The notes beneath the pieces are model-generated. The model did no database searches and was not told where the DNA came from. It saw only the letters and a list, made by a program, of their open reading frames with translations. From assembly GCF_001896205.1 (NCBI RefSeq), contig NZ_MPNU01000001.1, positions 1,517,783 through 1,581,782 of the forward strand: 64,000 nt of DNA, written 5' to 3'. This DNA is from Edwardsiella piscicida (GTDB lineage Bacteria; Pseudomonadota; Gammaproteobacteria; Enterobacterales; Enterobacteriaceae). How positions within the stretch are numbered: position 1 is the stretch's first letter; each line of letters opens with the position of its first letter. Positions 1-8,976 of this stretch are shown piece by piece. Made by a program: the position numbers and the translations under genes.

Positions 1-352
1 CCGGCAAGCGCATTTTAAACATATCGCCGATGTCGGTTTTGAGCTGGCCGAAGTCGCCAAACAGGTAGGGGAAAAAATAACGCAGACCGCGCGTAGAGAG
101 GCTATAGAGGGTCAGTACCAACGTCAGTAGCACCATTAACAGGCCGATACCAATATGCATCCAGGTAAAAATGTCGTAGCTCAACCCGGGTCGAATCTGC
201 TGTTCCTGATTGAATCCCATTCCATTGCTGTTGAGAATTTGCACGATAACGAACAGCATAATAACGAAGTGCAGCACGCGCAGAAAGGGTTTCTGGTAGG
301 TGCCGAGATAACGCCAGAATAGCGGAAATAAGGTGGAGAGACGAGACATCAT
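1..352 (-). CDS. cytochrome b561-type di-haem membrane protein, N-terminal part (cut by window edge)
   Basis: Partial gene; the first 117 codons are in the window and the rest lies beyond base 1. The protein starts MMSRLSTLFPLF, has a hydrophobic segment around residues 25-42 that begins with a His (RVLHF) and a second around 70-90 with another His (WMHIGIG). This spacing of histidines in membrane helices fits haem-b ligation in cytochrome b561-like electron carriers. ATG at 352 is preceded by AGAAGG at a 5-base distance; a second in-frame ATG follows at 349. The family call is moderate because only the N-terminus is visible; another small integral membrane protein remains possible. Confidence 0.6.
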   Translation of the reverse strand, partial: MMSRLSTLFPLFWRYLGTYQKPFLRVLHFVIMLFVIVQILNSNGMGFNQEQQIRPGLSYDIFTWMHIGIGLLMVLLTLVLTLYSLSTRGLRYFFPYLFGDFGQLKTDIGDMFKMRLP

Positions 353-977
353 GGTTACCTTCTGTTTTCTGTTTTTATCCGAGTATCATGTTGGCGTGCC
401 GTCGCGGGGCAAGGTGCTATCTCATGGGGTCGCCGTTCACCTACCGGACTGCGCAGGGGAAAATGCTGACGGACCAAGAGCATCGCTATCTGTACCTGCG
501 CAACACCGGGCTGGAACCATAGGATTGAACCCTGTGCCGTAGCCGCACGCGCGTCGTCGCGAGATGCTATCCGCTACGGGGCCGCCTGATCATACCGACC
601 TTTCTACTATAGTCAGCATGAATAATGTTAACCAGCAGATTTATTTACTCCTATGTTACATAGTATTTTGGGCCGATTAATCCACGGCTTTATTTATTGT
701 TAGCGGCGGCATAGATCGTATTTTCCGTACGTGCTGTATCGCGGCTTGCGCTATGCCATGCCGATCGCGGGAGCGCTATTGCGCTTTCCACATTTGCGGG
801 GGGAGGAATAAAAGTGGCGATAAGAATAATAACCAATTGTATTTTTGTGTTTGCGCTGAGGATATCGGCGGCGGGATTTATTGGCGTCCGGGCTGAATAA
901 TCGAGCGGTACGATTTACACTGAATGAAATAGGCCGGCATGGCCAAACCTTATCGATCCCCTGCCTTGGAGGCAAAA
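353..977. other. 625-base gene-poor stretch
   Basis: Spacer between two divergently oriented genes. It contains the appA upstream region; 590-720 is relatively AT-rich and may hold promoters for either side, but I see no clear -35/-10 pair. A 44-codon reading frame (388-522, ending at TAG 520) has GC-rich third positions typical of this genome and may be a gene remnant; it has no visible ribosome binding site. No RNA gene or repeat was recognised. Confidence 0.5.
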
Positions 978-2324
978 ATGCGCTGGCGAGACCTGAGCCG
1001 TTGGCTATCCCCCCTATCCCTTACGCTGTTGTTTCCGCTGCCGCTGCCGCTGCCGCTGACGGCGTCGGCGGCGGAGCCTGCTGTGCGCCATCTGGAGAGG
1101 GTGGTGATCGTCAGCCGCCATGGCGTACGGGCGCCGACCAAAATGCCGGCGCTGATCCGTGAGGTCACGCCGGATACGTGGCCGGTATGGCCGGTGCCGC
1201 TGGGGGATATTACGCCGCGCGGAGAGTCTCTGGTGACCCTGCTCGGCGCTTATTACCGCCAGCAGCTGAGCCGAGAGGGGCTGCTGCCCGCGCAGGGGTG
1301 TCCCCCGGCGGGATGGGTCTATGCCTGGACCGATGTGGATCAGCGTACGCGCAAAACCGGCGAGGCTTTCTTACAGGGATTGGCGCCGCGCTGCGCTATC
1401 GCCATTCACCACCGGCCCGATGTGTCTCAGCGCGATCCCCTGTTTCATCCGGTAAAGGCGGGGAGCTGTCGGCTGGATAAGGCGCAGGCGCGCCGGGCGA
1501 TTGAAGCGCAGGCCGGCATGCCGCTGGCCGACCTCAACCGCCGCTATGGCGCGGCGCTGGCGCAGATGGATGAGACGCTCCGCTTCGCGTCGTCGCCCTA
1601 TTGCCAGCGGCACAGCGGGGAGGGGGCGTGCACCCTCGCTCAGGCGATGCCAACCCGGCTGCACATTGGCGCTCACGGCGCCCTCGCGCTGCGCGGCGCG
1701 GTAGGGCTCTCCGCGACGCTGGCGGAGATGTTTCTGCTGCAGCAGGCGCAGGGCATGACGCAGCCGGCCTGGGGGCGTATCGTCACCCCGGCGCAGTGGC
1801 GCGCGCTGCTCCAGCTGCACAACCTTCAGTTTGACCTGCTGTCGCGTACCGACTATATCGCCCGTCACCGAGGGACGCCGCTGATGTATACCGTGCTGCA
1901 GGCGCTGAACGGGCAGACGCCGTCCCTGCCGGGATTGACGGCGCAGAACCGCCTGCTGCTGCTGGTCGGTCATGATACCAACCTGGCCAATCTATCCGGA
2001 ATGCTGCAAACGCCGTGGAGCCTGCCCGAGCAGCCAGATAACACGCCGCCCGGCGGCGAACTGCGCTTTGAGCGCTGGCGCGATAGCGCGGATCGCGTCT
2101 GGGTGCGGGTGAGCGTGGTTTACCAATCGTTGGCGCAGCAGCGTCAGCAGACTCGGCTGACGCTGCAGGCGCCGCCGCATCAGGTGATCCTGGCGTTGCC
2201 GGGGTGCCGGGGCGAAACGGCGGATGGCTTTTGTCCGCTGGATGCCTTTAGCCAGTGGCTGTCGTCCCGCCTGATCCCGGCGTGTCTGCCGGCGTCCGAT
2301 GGCGTGGCAAGCGCACTGCCGTAA
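978..2324 (+). CDS. appA: periplasmic histidine acid phosphatase / 4-phytase AppA
   Basis: Hydrolyses phosphate monoesters, including phytate, at acid pH in the periplasm through a phospho-histidine intermediate. The family signature RHGVRAPT is at about residues 47-54 of the 448-residue product and the proton-donor motif HDTN lies near the C-terminal third. Long stretches, such as DVDQRTRKTGEAF, EMFLLQQAQGM and QPDNTPPGGEL, match E. coli AppA as remembered. ATG 978 is chosen because GGAGG lies 5 bases upstream and the first residues then form a signal peptide; an upstream ATG at 939 lacks this. The signal core is a run of Pro-Leu units encoded by four tandem CCGCTG hexamers (1035-1058). Length is near that of AppA (432). 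Agp (glucose-1-phosphatase) is the alternative, but the details favour AppA. Confidence 0.9.
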   Translation: MRWRDLSRWLSPLSLTLLFPLPLPLPLTASAAEPAVRHLERVVIVSRHGVRAPTKMPALIREVTPDTWPVWPVPLGDITPRGESLVTLLGAYYRQQLSREGLLPAQGCPPAGWVYAWTDVDQRTRKTGEAFLQGLAPRCAIAIHHRPDVSQRDPLFHPVKAGSCRLDKAQARRAIEAQAGMPLADLNRRYGAALAQMDETLRFASSPYCQRHSGEGACTLAQAMPTRLHIGAHGALALRGAVGLSATLAEMFLLQQAQGMTQPAWGRIVTPAQWRALLQLHNLQFDLLSRTDYIARHRGTPLMYTVLQALNGQTPSLPGLTAQNRLLLLVGHDTNLANLSGMLQTPWSLPEQPDNTPPGGELRFERWRDSADRVWVRVSVVYQSLAQQRQQTRLTLQAPPHQVILALPGCRGETADGFCPLDAFSQWLSSRLIPACLPASDGVASALP

Positions 2325-2616
2325 CCCCGATGCGCCGTCCGGCATCGTCGGCGGCGCCGTTCTCCCTCCCGCGGTGATTTAGCCGCCCCCCTTGCCGCGG
2401 CGTGGCGGTGAACCGCCCGTCGTGTCGCTTTTTCAATCGATTGAATCTGGCTTTTTTGCCTAATGCGAGCCGACAGGGTAGGCTGTCGCTCCTTCTGATT
2501 TTTTAACGTAAATCATGTGGATACACGGGCACAGAGAGGCCTGGGAGCGGCGTGTCGCGCGTCGGGACGATCTCGGCGCGGGCATGACAAACAGACAAAA
2601 AATAGGTTATTGAAGA

Positions 2617-4077
2617 ATGGATTTACAGGGGAAGGGCGCTGAGGCGCAGAGAGAGCGGCAGCGGCGCGCGCTGGACGCCCATGAGGCGGGTTACCAGAAG
2701 GGGATGGGCAAGCGGCAGATCCAGATGATCGCCATCGGCGGCGCCATTGGTACCGGGCTGTTTCTGGGCACCGGCGGGCGTCTACAGGCGGCGGGGCCTT
2801 CACTGGCGCTGGTGTATCTGATCTGCGGGCTGTTTTCGTTTTTTATCCTGCGCGCGCTGGGCGAGCTGGTGTTGCACCGCCCGGCCAGCGGCAGCTTTGT
2901 CTCCTATGCGCGGGAGTTTCTGGGGGAGAAGGCGGCCTACGTGGCCGGATGGATGTATTTTCTCAACTGGGCGATGACCGGCATCGTCGATATCACCGCG
3001 GTCGCGCTGTATATGCACTACTGGGGCGCCTTTGCCGAGGTGCCGCAGTGGCTCTTTGCCCTGATGGCGCTGACGCTGGTCGCGACCATGAATATGATCG
3101 GCGTGAAGTGGTTTGCCGAAATGGAATTCTGGTTCGCCCTGATTAAGGTGGTAGCTATCGTTCTGTTTCTGCTGGTCGGTACCCTGTATCTGGGCAGCGG
3201 CCGCCCGCTGGCGGGGAACCCCACCGGGCTGCATCTGATCACCGATAACGGCGGCCTGTTTCCGCACGGCGTGCTGCCGGCGCTGGTATTGATCCAAGGG
3301 GTCGTCTTCGCCTTCGCCTCGATCGAGCTGGTCGGTACCGCCGCCGGTGAGTGTCGCGATCCGCAGCGTCTGGTTCCCCGGGCGATCAATAGCGTCATTT
3401 GGCGTATCGGCCTGTTTTACGTCGGCTCCGTCCTGCTGCTGGTCTGTCTGCTGCCGTGGAATGCCTATCAGGCCGGTCAGAGCCCGTTTGTCACCTTTTT
3501 CTCTCGCCTGGGCGTGCCCTACGTCGGCAGCCTGATGAACCTGGTCGTGCTGACGGCGGCGCTTTCCAGCCTAAACTCTGGGCTGTACTGCACCGGCCGG
3601 ATCCTGCGATCGCTGGCGATGGGCGGTTCGGCGCCGCGCTTTATGGCTCGGATGAGCGCTCAGGCGGTGCCCTATGCTGGCATTCTGGCCACCGTCGCCC
3701 TGTATGTGGTGGGCGTGGTGCTTAACTATCTGCTGCCGACCCGGGTATTCGAGATCGTGCTCAACGTGGCCTCGCTGGGGATCCTCGCCTCCTGGGCATT
3801 TATCATCGTCTGTCAGATGAAGCTGCGTCAGGCGATCCGCGCCGGACGAGCCAAGCCGGTGGCTTTCCGTATGCCCGGCGCCCCCGTTACCGGTTGGCTG
3901 ACGCTGGCGTTTCTGCTGGGGGTCGTGGTGCTGATGGCCTGTGACTATCCAAACGGGACCTGGACGGTCGCCACGCTGCCGCTGTTGGCGCTGCTGCTGG
4001 CCCTGGGCTGGCGCGGGCTACGCCGTCGCGAGCGGCAGGACGGCGCGCCGATCCTGCCCGCCGGCTGCGAGGAGTGA
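2617..4077 (+). CDS. ansP: L-asparagine permease AnsP (APC family)
   Basis: Proton-coupled amino acid importer of the inner membrane, 486 residues, with about twelve hydrophobic segments. The N-terminal cytoplasmic tail is followed by the APC motif IGGAIGTGLFLG in helix 1; GELVLHRPASGSFVSYAREF and the AGWMYFLNWAMTGIVDITA stretch agree closely with E. coli AnsP over the whole length, which is why I name asparagine rather than another amino acid. The ribosome binding site is weak (TTATTGAAGA before ATG). It converges with pgtA, 28 bases away, so the two share a terminator region. Transport specificity rests on family resemblance only. Confidence 0.9.
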   Translation: MDLQGKGAEAQRERQRRALDAHEAGYQKGMGKRQIQMIAIGGAIGTGLFLGTGGRLQAAGPSLALVYLICGLFSFFILRALGELVLHRPASGSFVSYAREFLGEKAAYVAGWMYFLNWAMTGIVDITAVALYMHYWGAFAEVPQWLFALMALTLVATMNMIGVKWFAEMEFWFALIKVVAIVLFLLVGTLYLGSGRPLAGNPTGLHLITDNGGLFPHGVLPALVLIQGVVFAFASIELVGTAAGECRDPQRLVPRAINSVIWRIGLFYVGSVLLLVCLLPWNAYQAGQSPFVTFFSRLGVPYVGSLMNLVVLTAALSSLNSGLYCTGRILRSLAMGGSAPRFMARMSAQAVPYAGILATVALYVVGVVLNYLLPTRVFEIVLNVASLGILASWAFIIVCQMKLRQAIRAGRAKPVAFRMPGAPVTGWLTLAFLLGVVVLMACDYPNGTWTVATLPLLALLLALGWRGLRRRERQDGAPILPAGCEE

Positions 4078-4105
4078 CGTCGACGCCGCCCGCGGGCTGA
4101 GCCCC

Positions 4106-5341
4106 TCAGCGGTAGTGGGTCTTATCGAGGTGGTACTTCTTCATTCGCAGATACAGTTTCTTGCGCGGGATCTGCAGGTACTCCGCCACCTCATTGATTC
4201 GCCCCTGATGCAGGTTGAGGGCTTCGGTGATGATCTGACGCTCATACTCTTCGACGCGTCGGTCAAGGGGGGTGGGGCTGGCTTCGTGCACCTGGGGACA
4301 GGCGACCTCCGCCAGCGGCTGCACGCCGACGGCGAACAGTTGGGCGGCATTGGCCAGCTCGCGGACGTTGTTGGCCCAGTGGCGCTGTAGCAGGCTTTTG
4401 CGCAGGCTGGCGGGCAGGATGGGCCGGGGATGGTTGAGCCGGAGGCAGGCCTGCTGCAGGTAGTGCTCAAACAGCGGTTCGATATCGTCCGGCCGCTGGG
4501 ACAGCGGCGGGCAGGCCAACTGGGTCATCGCGAAGCAGTAGTAGAGATCCGGCAGGATACGCTGCGCCGCGGCGTGCTCCACCAGCGGTCCCTCGCCGAT
4601 GGCCAGCAGACGAAAGGCGTGCGGCTCGTGGCTTTGGCTGCGCACCAGGCTGTACTGCGCGGCTTCGTTCAGGCGCTCCGGGTGCGGGATCAGCAGCGTT
4701 CCGCCGTGCGCCCGGTCGATGCTGCGCTGGATATCGTCGTCGCCGGCCTGATGCACGATAAAGGCGCCTTCGCAGCGTGCGCTCAGACGGTGCAGATGGC
4801 GGGCGCACAGGGTTCGGCCGCTGCCGGGGTCGCCGTAAAAATAGACGGCCAGATCGGTCTCCGCCAGCTGCTGCAGGCGGGTACGCATCTGACGTAGCCA
4901 TTCGCTGCGTCCGACCAGCTCGGTCTGCAGCTGGTGACGCTGCCACTTGCGGCGGGCGATCACCGATCGCCGCTCGCAGAGCGCCGCCTGCGTCAGCGCC
5001 AGCAGCTGCGCCGGATCGACCGGCTTCTGCAGAAAATCACGCGCGCCTTTTTTGACGGCCTCGACGGCCATCGGGACGTCGCCGTGGCCGGTGATGAGCA
5101 GGACCGGCAGCTGGCTATCGCGGGTGCGCAGGCGCTCCATGAGGGTAATCCCGGAGCAGCCCGGCATACAGACGTCGCTGAGAATCACCCCGGGCCAATC
5201 ATCGGGGATCATGGCCAGCGCCTGCAGCGGATCGGCGCAGGCGTGAACGGCATAGCCGCTTTGCGTCAGCAGCAGGGTATAGGCGTCCAGTACGTCGGGA
5301 TCGTCATCAATCAATAAAATGGCGTGTTCACTGGTCAGCAT
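4106..5341 (-). CDS. pgtA: PgtA, NtrC-like response regulator of phosphoglycerate uptake
   Basis: Response regulator of the three-component PgtA/B/C system that induces the phosphoglycerate carrier PgtP. Receiver domain residues 1-120 with phospho-acceptor Asp56 in LSDVCMPG and the conserved TGHGD and KP positions. The middle region is a reduced AAA+ domain: a P-loop-like GDPGSGRTL is present but the GAFTGA loop that touches sigma-54 is missing, as I recall for Salmonella PgtA too. A Fis-type helix-turn-helix is at about 375-405 (EALNLHQGRINEVAEYL). 411 residues. Its start overlaps the 3' end of pgtB by 14 bases, so the two are translationally linked. Lack of GAFTGA suggests it does not act as a canonical sigma-54 activator (inference). 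Confidence 0.92.
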   Translation of the reverse strand: MLTSEHAILLIDDDPDVLDAYTLLLTQSGYAVHACADPLQALAMIPDDWPGVILSDVCMPGCSGITLMERLRTRDSQLPVLLITGHGDVPMAVEAVKKGARDFLQKPVDPAQLLALTQAALCERRSVIARRKWQRHQLQTELVGRSEWLRQMRTRLQQLAETDLAVYFYGDPGSGRTLCARHLHRLSARCEGAFIVHQAGDDDIQRSIDRAHGGTLLIPHPERLNEAAQYSLVRSQSHEPHAFRLLAIGEGPLVEHAAAQRILPDLYYCFAMTQLACPPLSQRPDDIEPLFEHYLQQACLRLNHPRPILPASLRKSLLQRHWANNVRELANAAQLFAVGVQPLAEVACPQVHEASPTPLDRRVEEYERQIITEALNLHQGRINEVAEYLQIPRKKLYLRMKKYHLDKTHYR

Positions 5342-7355
5342 TCAGGGTTTCCGTCAGATGCGGCGGGGCGTCCGCCAGGGTAAAACAGAGCAGAATACAG
5401 GCGCCGTGCGGCAGGGCGGAGGCGATACGTAGCTCGCCGCCCAGCTGCTCCATCAGTGACTGGCTGATGGAGAGGCCGATTCCCAGCCCCACCTGTTTAC
5501 TGGTGGTAAAGGGTTTGAGCAGTCGGTGCGCCAGCGCCAGCGGCCAGCCGGGGCCGTCATCGCACAGCGTGACCTCAAGGCGTCCCGCGCTCTGGCGCCA
5601 GCTCACCTCTATGTGCATCGGCTGTTCGGCGGCGTCCAACGCGTTGGTTAACAGATTGACCAACACCTGCTGCAGGCGGACGTCATCGGCGCGGATCCAG
5701 ACGTCATCGACCGGTAGCGTCAGCTGTGCCTGTAGGCGCCGGTGGCGCGGCGCCAGCAGCTCCCACGCGCTAAGCCAGGCCTGGCGCAGTGCGAGCGGGT
5801 GCAGGGGGCTGTCGTCGGCGCGGCGGGCAAACTGGCGCAGCGAGCGGATAATGGCATCCATACGGCCGATCAGGCCATCGCACTTTTGCAGCGTGGCTTC
5901 GGCCTGCGCCTGCTGGCCGCTCTCCAGCGCCCGGCGGGCGGAGAACAGATACATCGACAGGGCGTTCAGCGGCTGGTTGATCTCATGGGCCAGCGTGGTC
6001 ATGGTTTGGCCGACCACCGCCAGCTTGGCGGCCTGGATCAGCTCATCTTGGGTGGTGCGCAGATGGTGCTCTATCGCTTTACGCTCGGCGACCTCTCGCT
6101 CGAGGCGGCGCTGCTGGCGGTGCTGCTGGCTCAGCGTGCGGCGCAGCAGGCGGGCGATACGCCCCAGCTCATCGACCCCGTACACCGGGATCCGCGTGGT
6201 GCGATCGCCGGTGCCAATGCGCGCTACGGCCTGGCTCAGCGCGGTAAAGCGCTTCACCAGCCGTGAACGGATAAAGCCGTAGCTCAGCAGCAGCGCCAGC
6301 AGCAGGGAGAGCAGGGTCGCGATAAGGATCAGCCGGCCGCTGACGCGAATGATATGCTCCAGCCGCTGGTTAAACGTCTGCATCCGGCGGTGGCTGGTAT
6401 CCAGCTGCTGCTCCAGCACGGCGCGGAACCTGTTGAGGGTGCGCTCTTTCTGCTGGGTCGCCAGCAGCAGCGCGTTACGCGCCTGCTGATAGTCGGCCAG
6501 GGTTGCCGGAAGCTTCCCTGCGCCGAGGCCAATATCCAACAGCTCGTCGATGGTCTGGCGCAGGGTTACCGTGCTGGGGAGCGCGGTCAGGGGCTGCATG
6601 ATTTCGGCGGCGCTGTTGCGCAGGTACTCCAGGTAGCGCCGGTGGCCGTCCATATTGATGGCGCCGTTGTCGCTGTTGTACAGCTCGCCTATCCGATCGC
6701 GCAGATCGTTGGTTATCTGATTCTCCAGGCGGGCCAGGGCATACACCTGCTGCTGCTCCTGCTGCACCGCCCGCAGACGCTGCTGTAGCCGGTGCATCGT
6801 GGCGGCGTCGCGCCCCTCCATCTGATCGATCAGCGCGCCCTGCTGCCAGCTGAAGTCCTGCATCAGGGAGTTCAGCTCGGTGGTGAAGTCATCGTGCAGC
6901 CAGGTAATGCGTCCGGCGACTTCGTTGGTCTTTTCCCGCGCCAAAAACAGCGTGTAGAGCGCATTGTCCAGCGTGCTGAGGAGCTGGCGGCTCTGCTGCA
7001 GGATCCCGGCCAGCTGATGGCGCTCTCCCGGCTCCAGGCGGTGGCTGAGCCGTTCGATCTGCGTCAGGTGGCTGACGATCTGCTGGCGGAACTGCAGACG
7101 CACGCTGGTATCGGGCGCCAGAACAAACTCATTGAGCTGATCGACCAGGGTATTCAGGGCGTTTTCGATCACCAGCGAGGACTGAATGCGCGGGAAATAG
7201 TCATCCAGGGTATAGCGCACCTGGGAGCTCTGCGCATGCCAAGAGTAGAGGCTGACGGCGCTGACAAACAGGGTCAGCAGCGCACTGGCCAGAAAGGCGA
7301 TCTGCAGGCTGGCGCTGATGCTTAGGCGGCGGGCCTGACGCAGCAACCGCTTCAT
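5328..7355 (-). CDS. pgtB: PgtB, membrane sensor histidine kinase
   Basis: Sensor kinase partner of PgtA, 675 residues. Transmembrane segment 1 at about 17-38, a long helical periplasmic region (about 40-340), transmembrane segment 2 at about 341-361, HAMP domain to about 415, then a coiled coil and the phospho-accepting H-box with His457 in AHEINQPLNAL. ATP-binding N-box (NLLTNALDAAEQ) and G-boxes (DDGPGW, GLGIGLS) follow, so the kinase core looks complete. It overlaps pgtC by four bases (ATGA) upstream and pgtA by 14 downstream, forming a tightly coupled pgtC-pgtB-pgtA operon. The signal is thought to reach it through PgtC. Confidence 0.92.
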   Translation of the reverse strand: MKRLLRQARRLSISASLQIAFLASALLTLFVSAVSLYSWHAQSSQVRYTLDDYFPRIQSSLVIENALNTLVDQLNEFVLAPDTSVRLQFRQQIVSHLTQIERLSHRLEPGERHQLAGILQQSRQLLSTLDNALYTLFLAREKTNEVAGRITWLHDDFTTELNSLMQDFSWQQGALIDQMEGRDAATMHRLQQRLRAVQQEQQQVYALARLENQITNDLRDRIGELYNSDNGAINMDGHRRYLEYLRNSAAEIMQPLTALPSTVTLRQTIDELLDIGLGAGKLPATLADYQQARNALLLATQQKERTLNRFRAVLEQQLDTSHRRMQTFNQRLEHIIRVSGRLILIATLLSLLLALLLSYGFIRSRLVKRFTALSQAVARIGTGDRTTRIPVYGVDELGRIARLLRRTLSQQHRQQRRLEREVAERKAIEHHLRTTQDELIQAAKLAVVGQTMTTLAHEINQPLNALSMYLFSARRALESGQQAQAEATLQKCDGLIGRMDAIIRSLRQFARRADDSPLHPLALRQAWLSAWELLAPRHRRLQAQLTLPVDDVWIRADDVRLQQVLVNLLTNALDAAEQPMHIEVSWRQSAGRLEVTLCDDGPGWPLALAHRLLKPFTTSKQVGLGIGLSISQSLMEQLGGELRIASALPHGACILLCFTLADAPPHLTETLNADQ

Positions 7356-8584
7356 TTCAGGTTTTCCAGCTGATTAATCGCCTGGCGCTGCTTTTGGTGG
7401 AAAAACTGCTGCCACTCCATCATCAGCTGTTCGCATCCAGCCCGGCTGCTGCACTGCGCCAGCAGCGTCGGGTCTTCGCTCTGCGCGGCACTGATCGGCA
7501 TGGCCGTCAGCAGGGCGCGAATGTGGGGCAACGGATGTTTCTGCCGGGCTTCGGCGGCGTTCAGGGCGCGCCAGGCATCCTTGAGCTGCGGCAGCCGGAA
7601 GCTGATGGCGGTGTCAAACAGCGCCTGAACCAGACGCTGGCGCAGCAGGATCAGGCGGTAGTCCATCTGCGGCTGCGCCAGCAGTCGCCGCTGCTGCTGA
7701 GCGCGGGCGGAGTTGCCCGGCAGGGCGACAATGGGATACTTTCCGGTGTTGGTGTCGGCCAGGGCGCGCTGGCCGTCGGGGCTGAGTAGAAAGCGGATAA
7801 AGCGCCGGGCCTCTCCGGGGTAGAGCGCGTCGCGGGTGACCGCCACGTAGGTCGGGGCGGCGACGCTGTGCGGGAAATAGTGGAACGTCAGATGGGGGTC
7901 GGTGCTGAGCATCTGGGCATAGTTGTCGATGACCGGGCCGAGGGTGCCGAGACCGGTCTGGATCTTATCGGCGACGCCAAAGCTGCGCGAGGAGATGGTG
8001 CTGAGGTTGCCGGCGGCCATCAGCAGGATCTGCCACCCGCGCTCCCAGCCGTACTGCTGTAGCAGGGACTCGATCATCAGGTGGTTGGTATCGGATCGCG
8101 ACGGGCTGCTCATTAACAGCATATCGCGGTACTGGGGCAGGGTGAGATCCTCCCAATCCTTCGGCGGCGGTAGGTGCTGGGCCGCCAGATTACTGCGGTT
8201 GATCAAGAGACCAAAGCCGGAGAGCGCCACCGCCACCGAGGTCGCGCGGATCGATTCGGGAATTTGGCGCTGCAGCTCGGCCGGCTGAGCGTCGATGGGC
8301 GCCAGACGATGGTGATCCTGCAGATGCTGCAGCAGCATCGGCGAGGAGGTGAGCACCAGATCGATATGACCATCGTTAAGGTTGTCCAGCAGCTGCTCCA
8401 GCGATGCGCTGGTGCGGTTGATGGTGCGGATGGGCACCGCGCCCGGCTGATGCTGCCAACGGCTGATAATGTAGGCCGTGGCCTGGGGCGAGAAGGTGGT
8501 CGCCATGACCAGTTCGCTGCGTTTGGCCTGCAGCGTAAGGGGCAGCGACAGCAGTATTATCAGGGTTAGACAGGCGCGGTACAT
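7352..8584 (-). CDS. pgtC: PgtC, periplasmic phosphoglycerate-sensing protein
   Basis: Extracytoplasmic solute-binding-like protein, 410 residues, with an N-terminal signal peptide (MYRACLTLIILLSLPLTLQA) and a type-2 periplasmic binding fold signature resembling iron/phosphate binders (VMATTFSPQA near the mature start, LTSSPMLLQ). In Salmonella PgtC works with PgtB to perceive external phosphoglycerate and induce PgtP. ATG 8584 is preceded by AGGAG. First gene of the pgtCBA operon and divergent from pgtP, with a 392-base shared control region between them. Confidence 0.9.
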   Translation of the reverse strand: MYRACLTLIILLSLPLTLQAKRSELVMATTFSPQATAYIISRWQHQPGAVPIRTINRTSASLEQLLDNLNDGHIDLVLTSSPMLLQHLQDHHRLAPIDAQPAELQRQIPESIRATSVAVALSGFGLLINRSNLAAQHLPPPKDWEDLTLPQYRDMLLMSSPSRSDTNHLMIESLLQQYGWERGWQILLMAAGNLSTISSRSFGVADKIQTGLGTLGPVIDNYAQMLSTDPHLTFHYFPHSVAAPTYVAVTRDALYPGEARRFIRFLLSPDGQRALADTNTGKYPIVALPGNSARAQQQRRLLAQPQMDYRLILLRQRLVQALFDTAISFRLPQLKDAWRALNAAEARQKHPLPHIRALLTAMPISAAQSEDPTLLAQCSSRAGCEQLMMEWQQFFHQKQRQAINQLENLK

Positions 8585-8976
8585 GGCGCACTCCTACGGA
8601 CAAGTGTGATCATATTCATGGTTTTAAAATAAAGCCGCCGAGCGTGTGCTGAGGCATTTGGGGCAAACTTGCCTGAATGGACCAATGCGCTGGCTGGTGA
8701 ATAAAGCGGCGTAACATGGCGCTATATTATCCGCAGGACATAGTCGATACTGTTAATCGACTCAAATAATAGCGGCAATCCTAACCGCTGTGTGGAAATA
8801 AGTCAGCTGATAACCGCTAATGTTATTTGGTTTGAGTCAAAATGGCACCTGAATATTCTATTTTGTGTCAAAACTGACTCATTTTACCTGGCTTGCCGCC
8901 TTGCCTTTATCTGCGCATTATTACCAGCACAAATAGCAATACCTCTCTGACAGACGACAAAATAACGGGTGATAAT
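8585..8976. promoter_or_regulatory. divergent pgtC / pgtP control region
   Basis: A 392-base spacer carrying promoters for pgtCBA (leftward) and pgtP (rightward). It is AT-richer than the flanking genes. Related elements stand out: GACTCAAA at 8759-8766, its reverse complement TTTGAGTC at 8831-8838, and the direct pair TGAGTCAAAA (8833-8842) and TGTGTCAAAA (8864-8873), 31 bases or about three helical turns apart, followed by GACTCATTTT. These are candidate PgtA binding sites; the assignment is inference from position and repetition. No convincing sigma-54 promoter was found. Confidence 0.5.

Noticed and set aside
5467..6282. Long open frames opposite pgtB, and similar ones opposite tsr, motB, cheA and ftsI
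   Set aside because: Typical antisense shadows of GC-rich genes: no ribosome site, Arg/Gln/His-rich products and no recognisable domains.
8840..8910. Sigma-54 promoter for pgtP (TGGCAC at about 8843 or TGGCTTGCCGCCTTGC at about 8889)
   Set aside because: The first lacks the -12 GC; the second has its GG and GC elements one base too far apart, and sigma-54 spacing is strict. PgtA also lacks GAFTGA.
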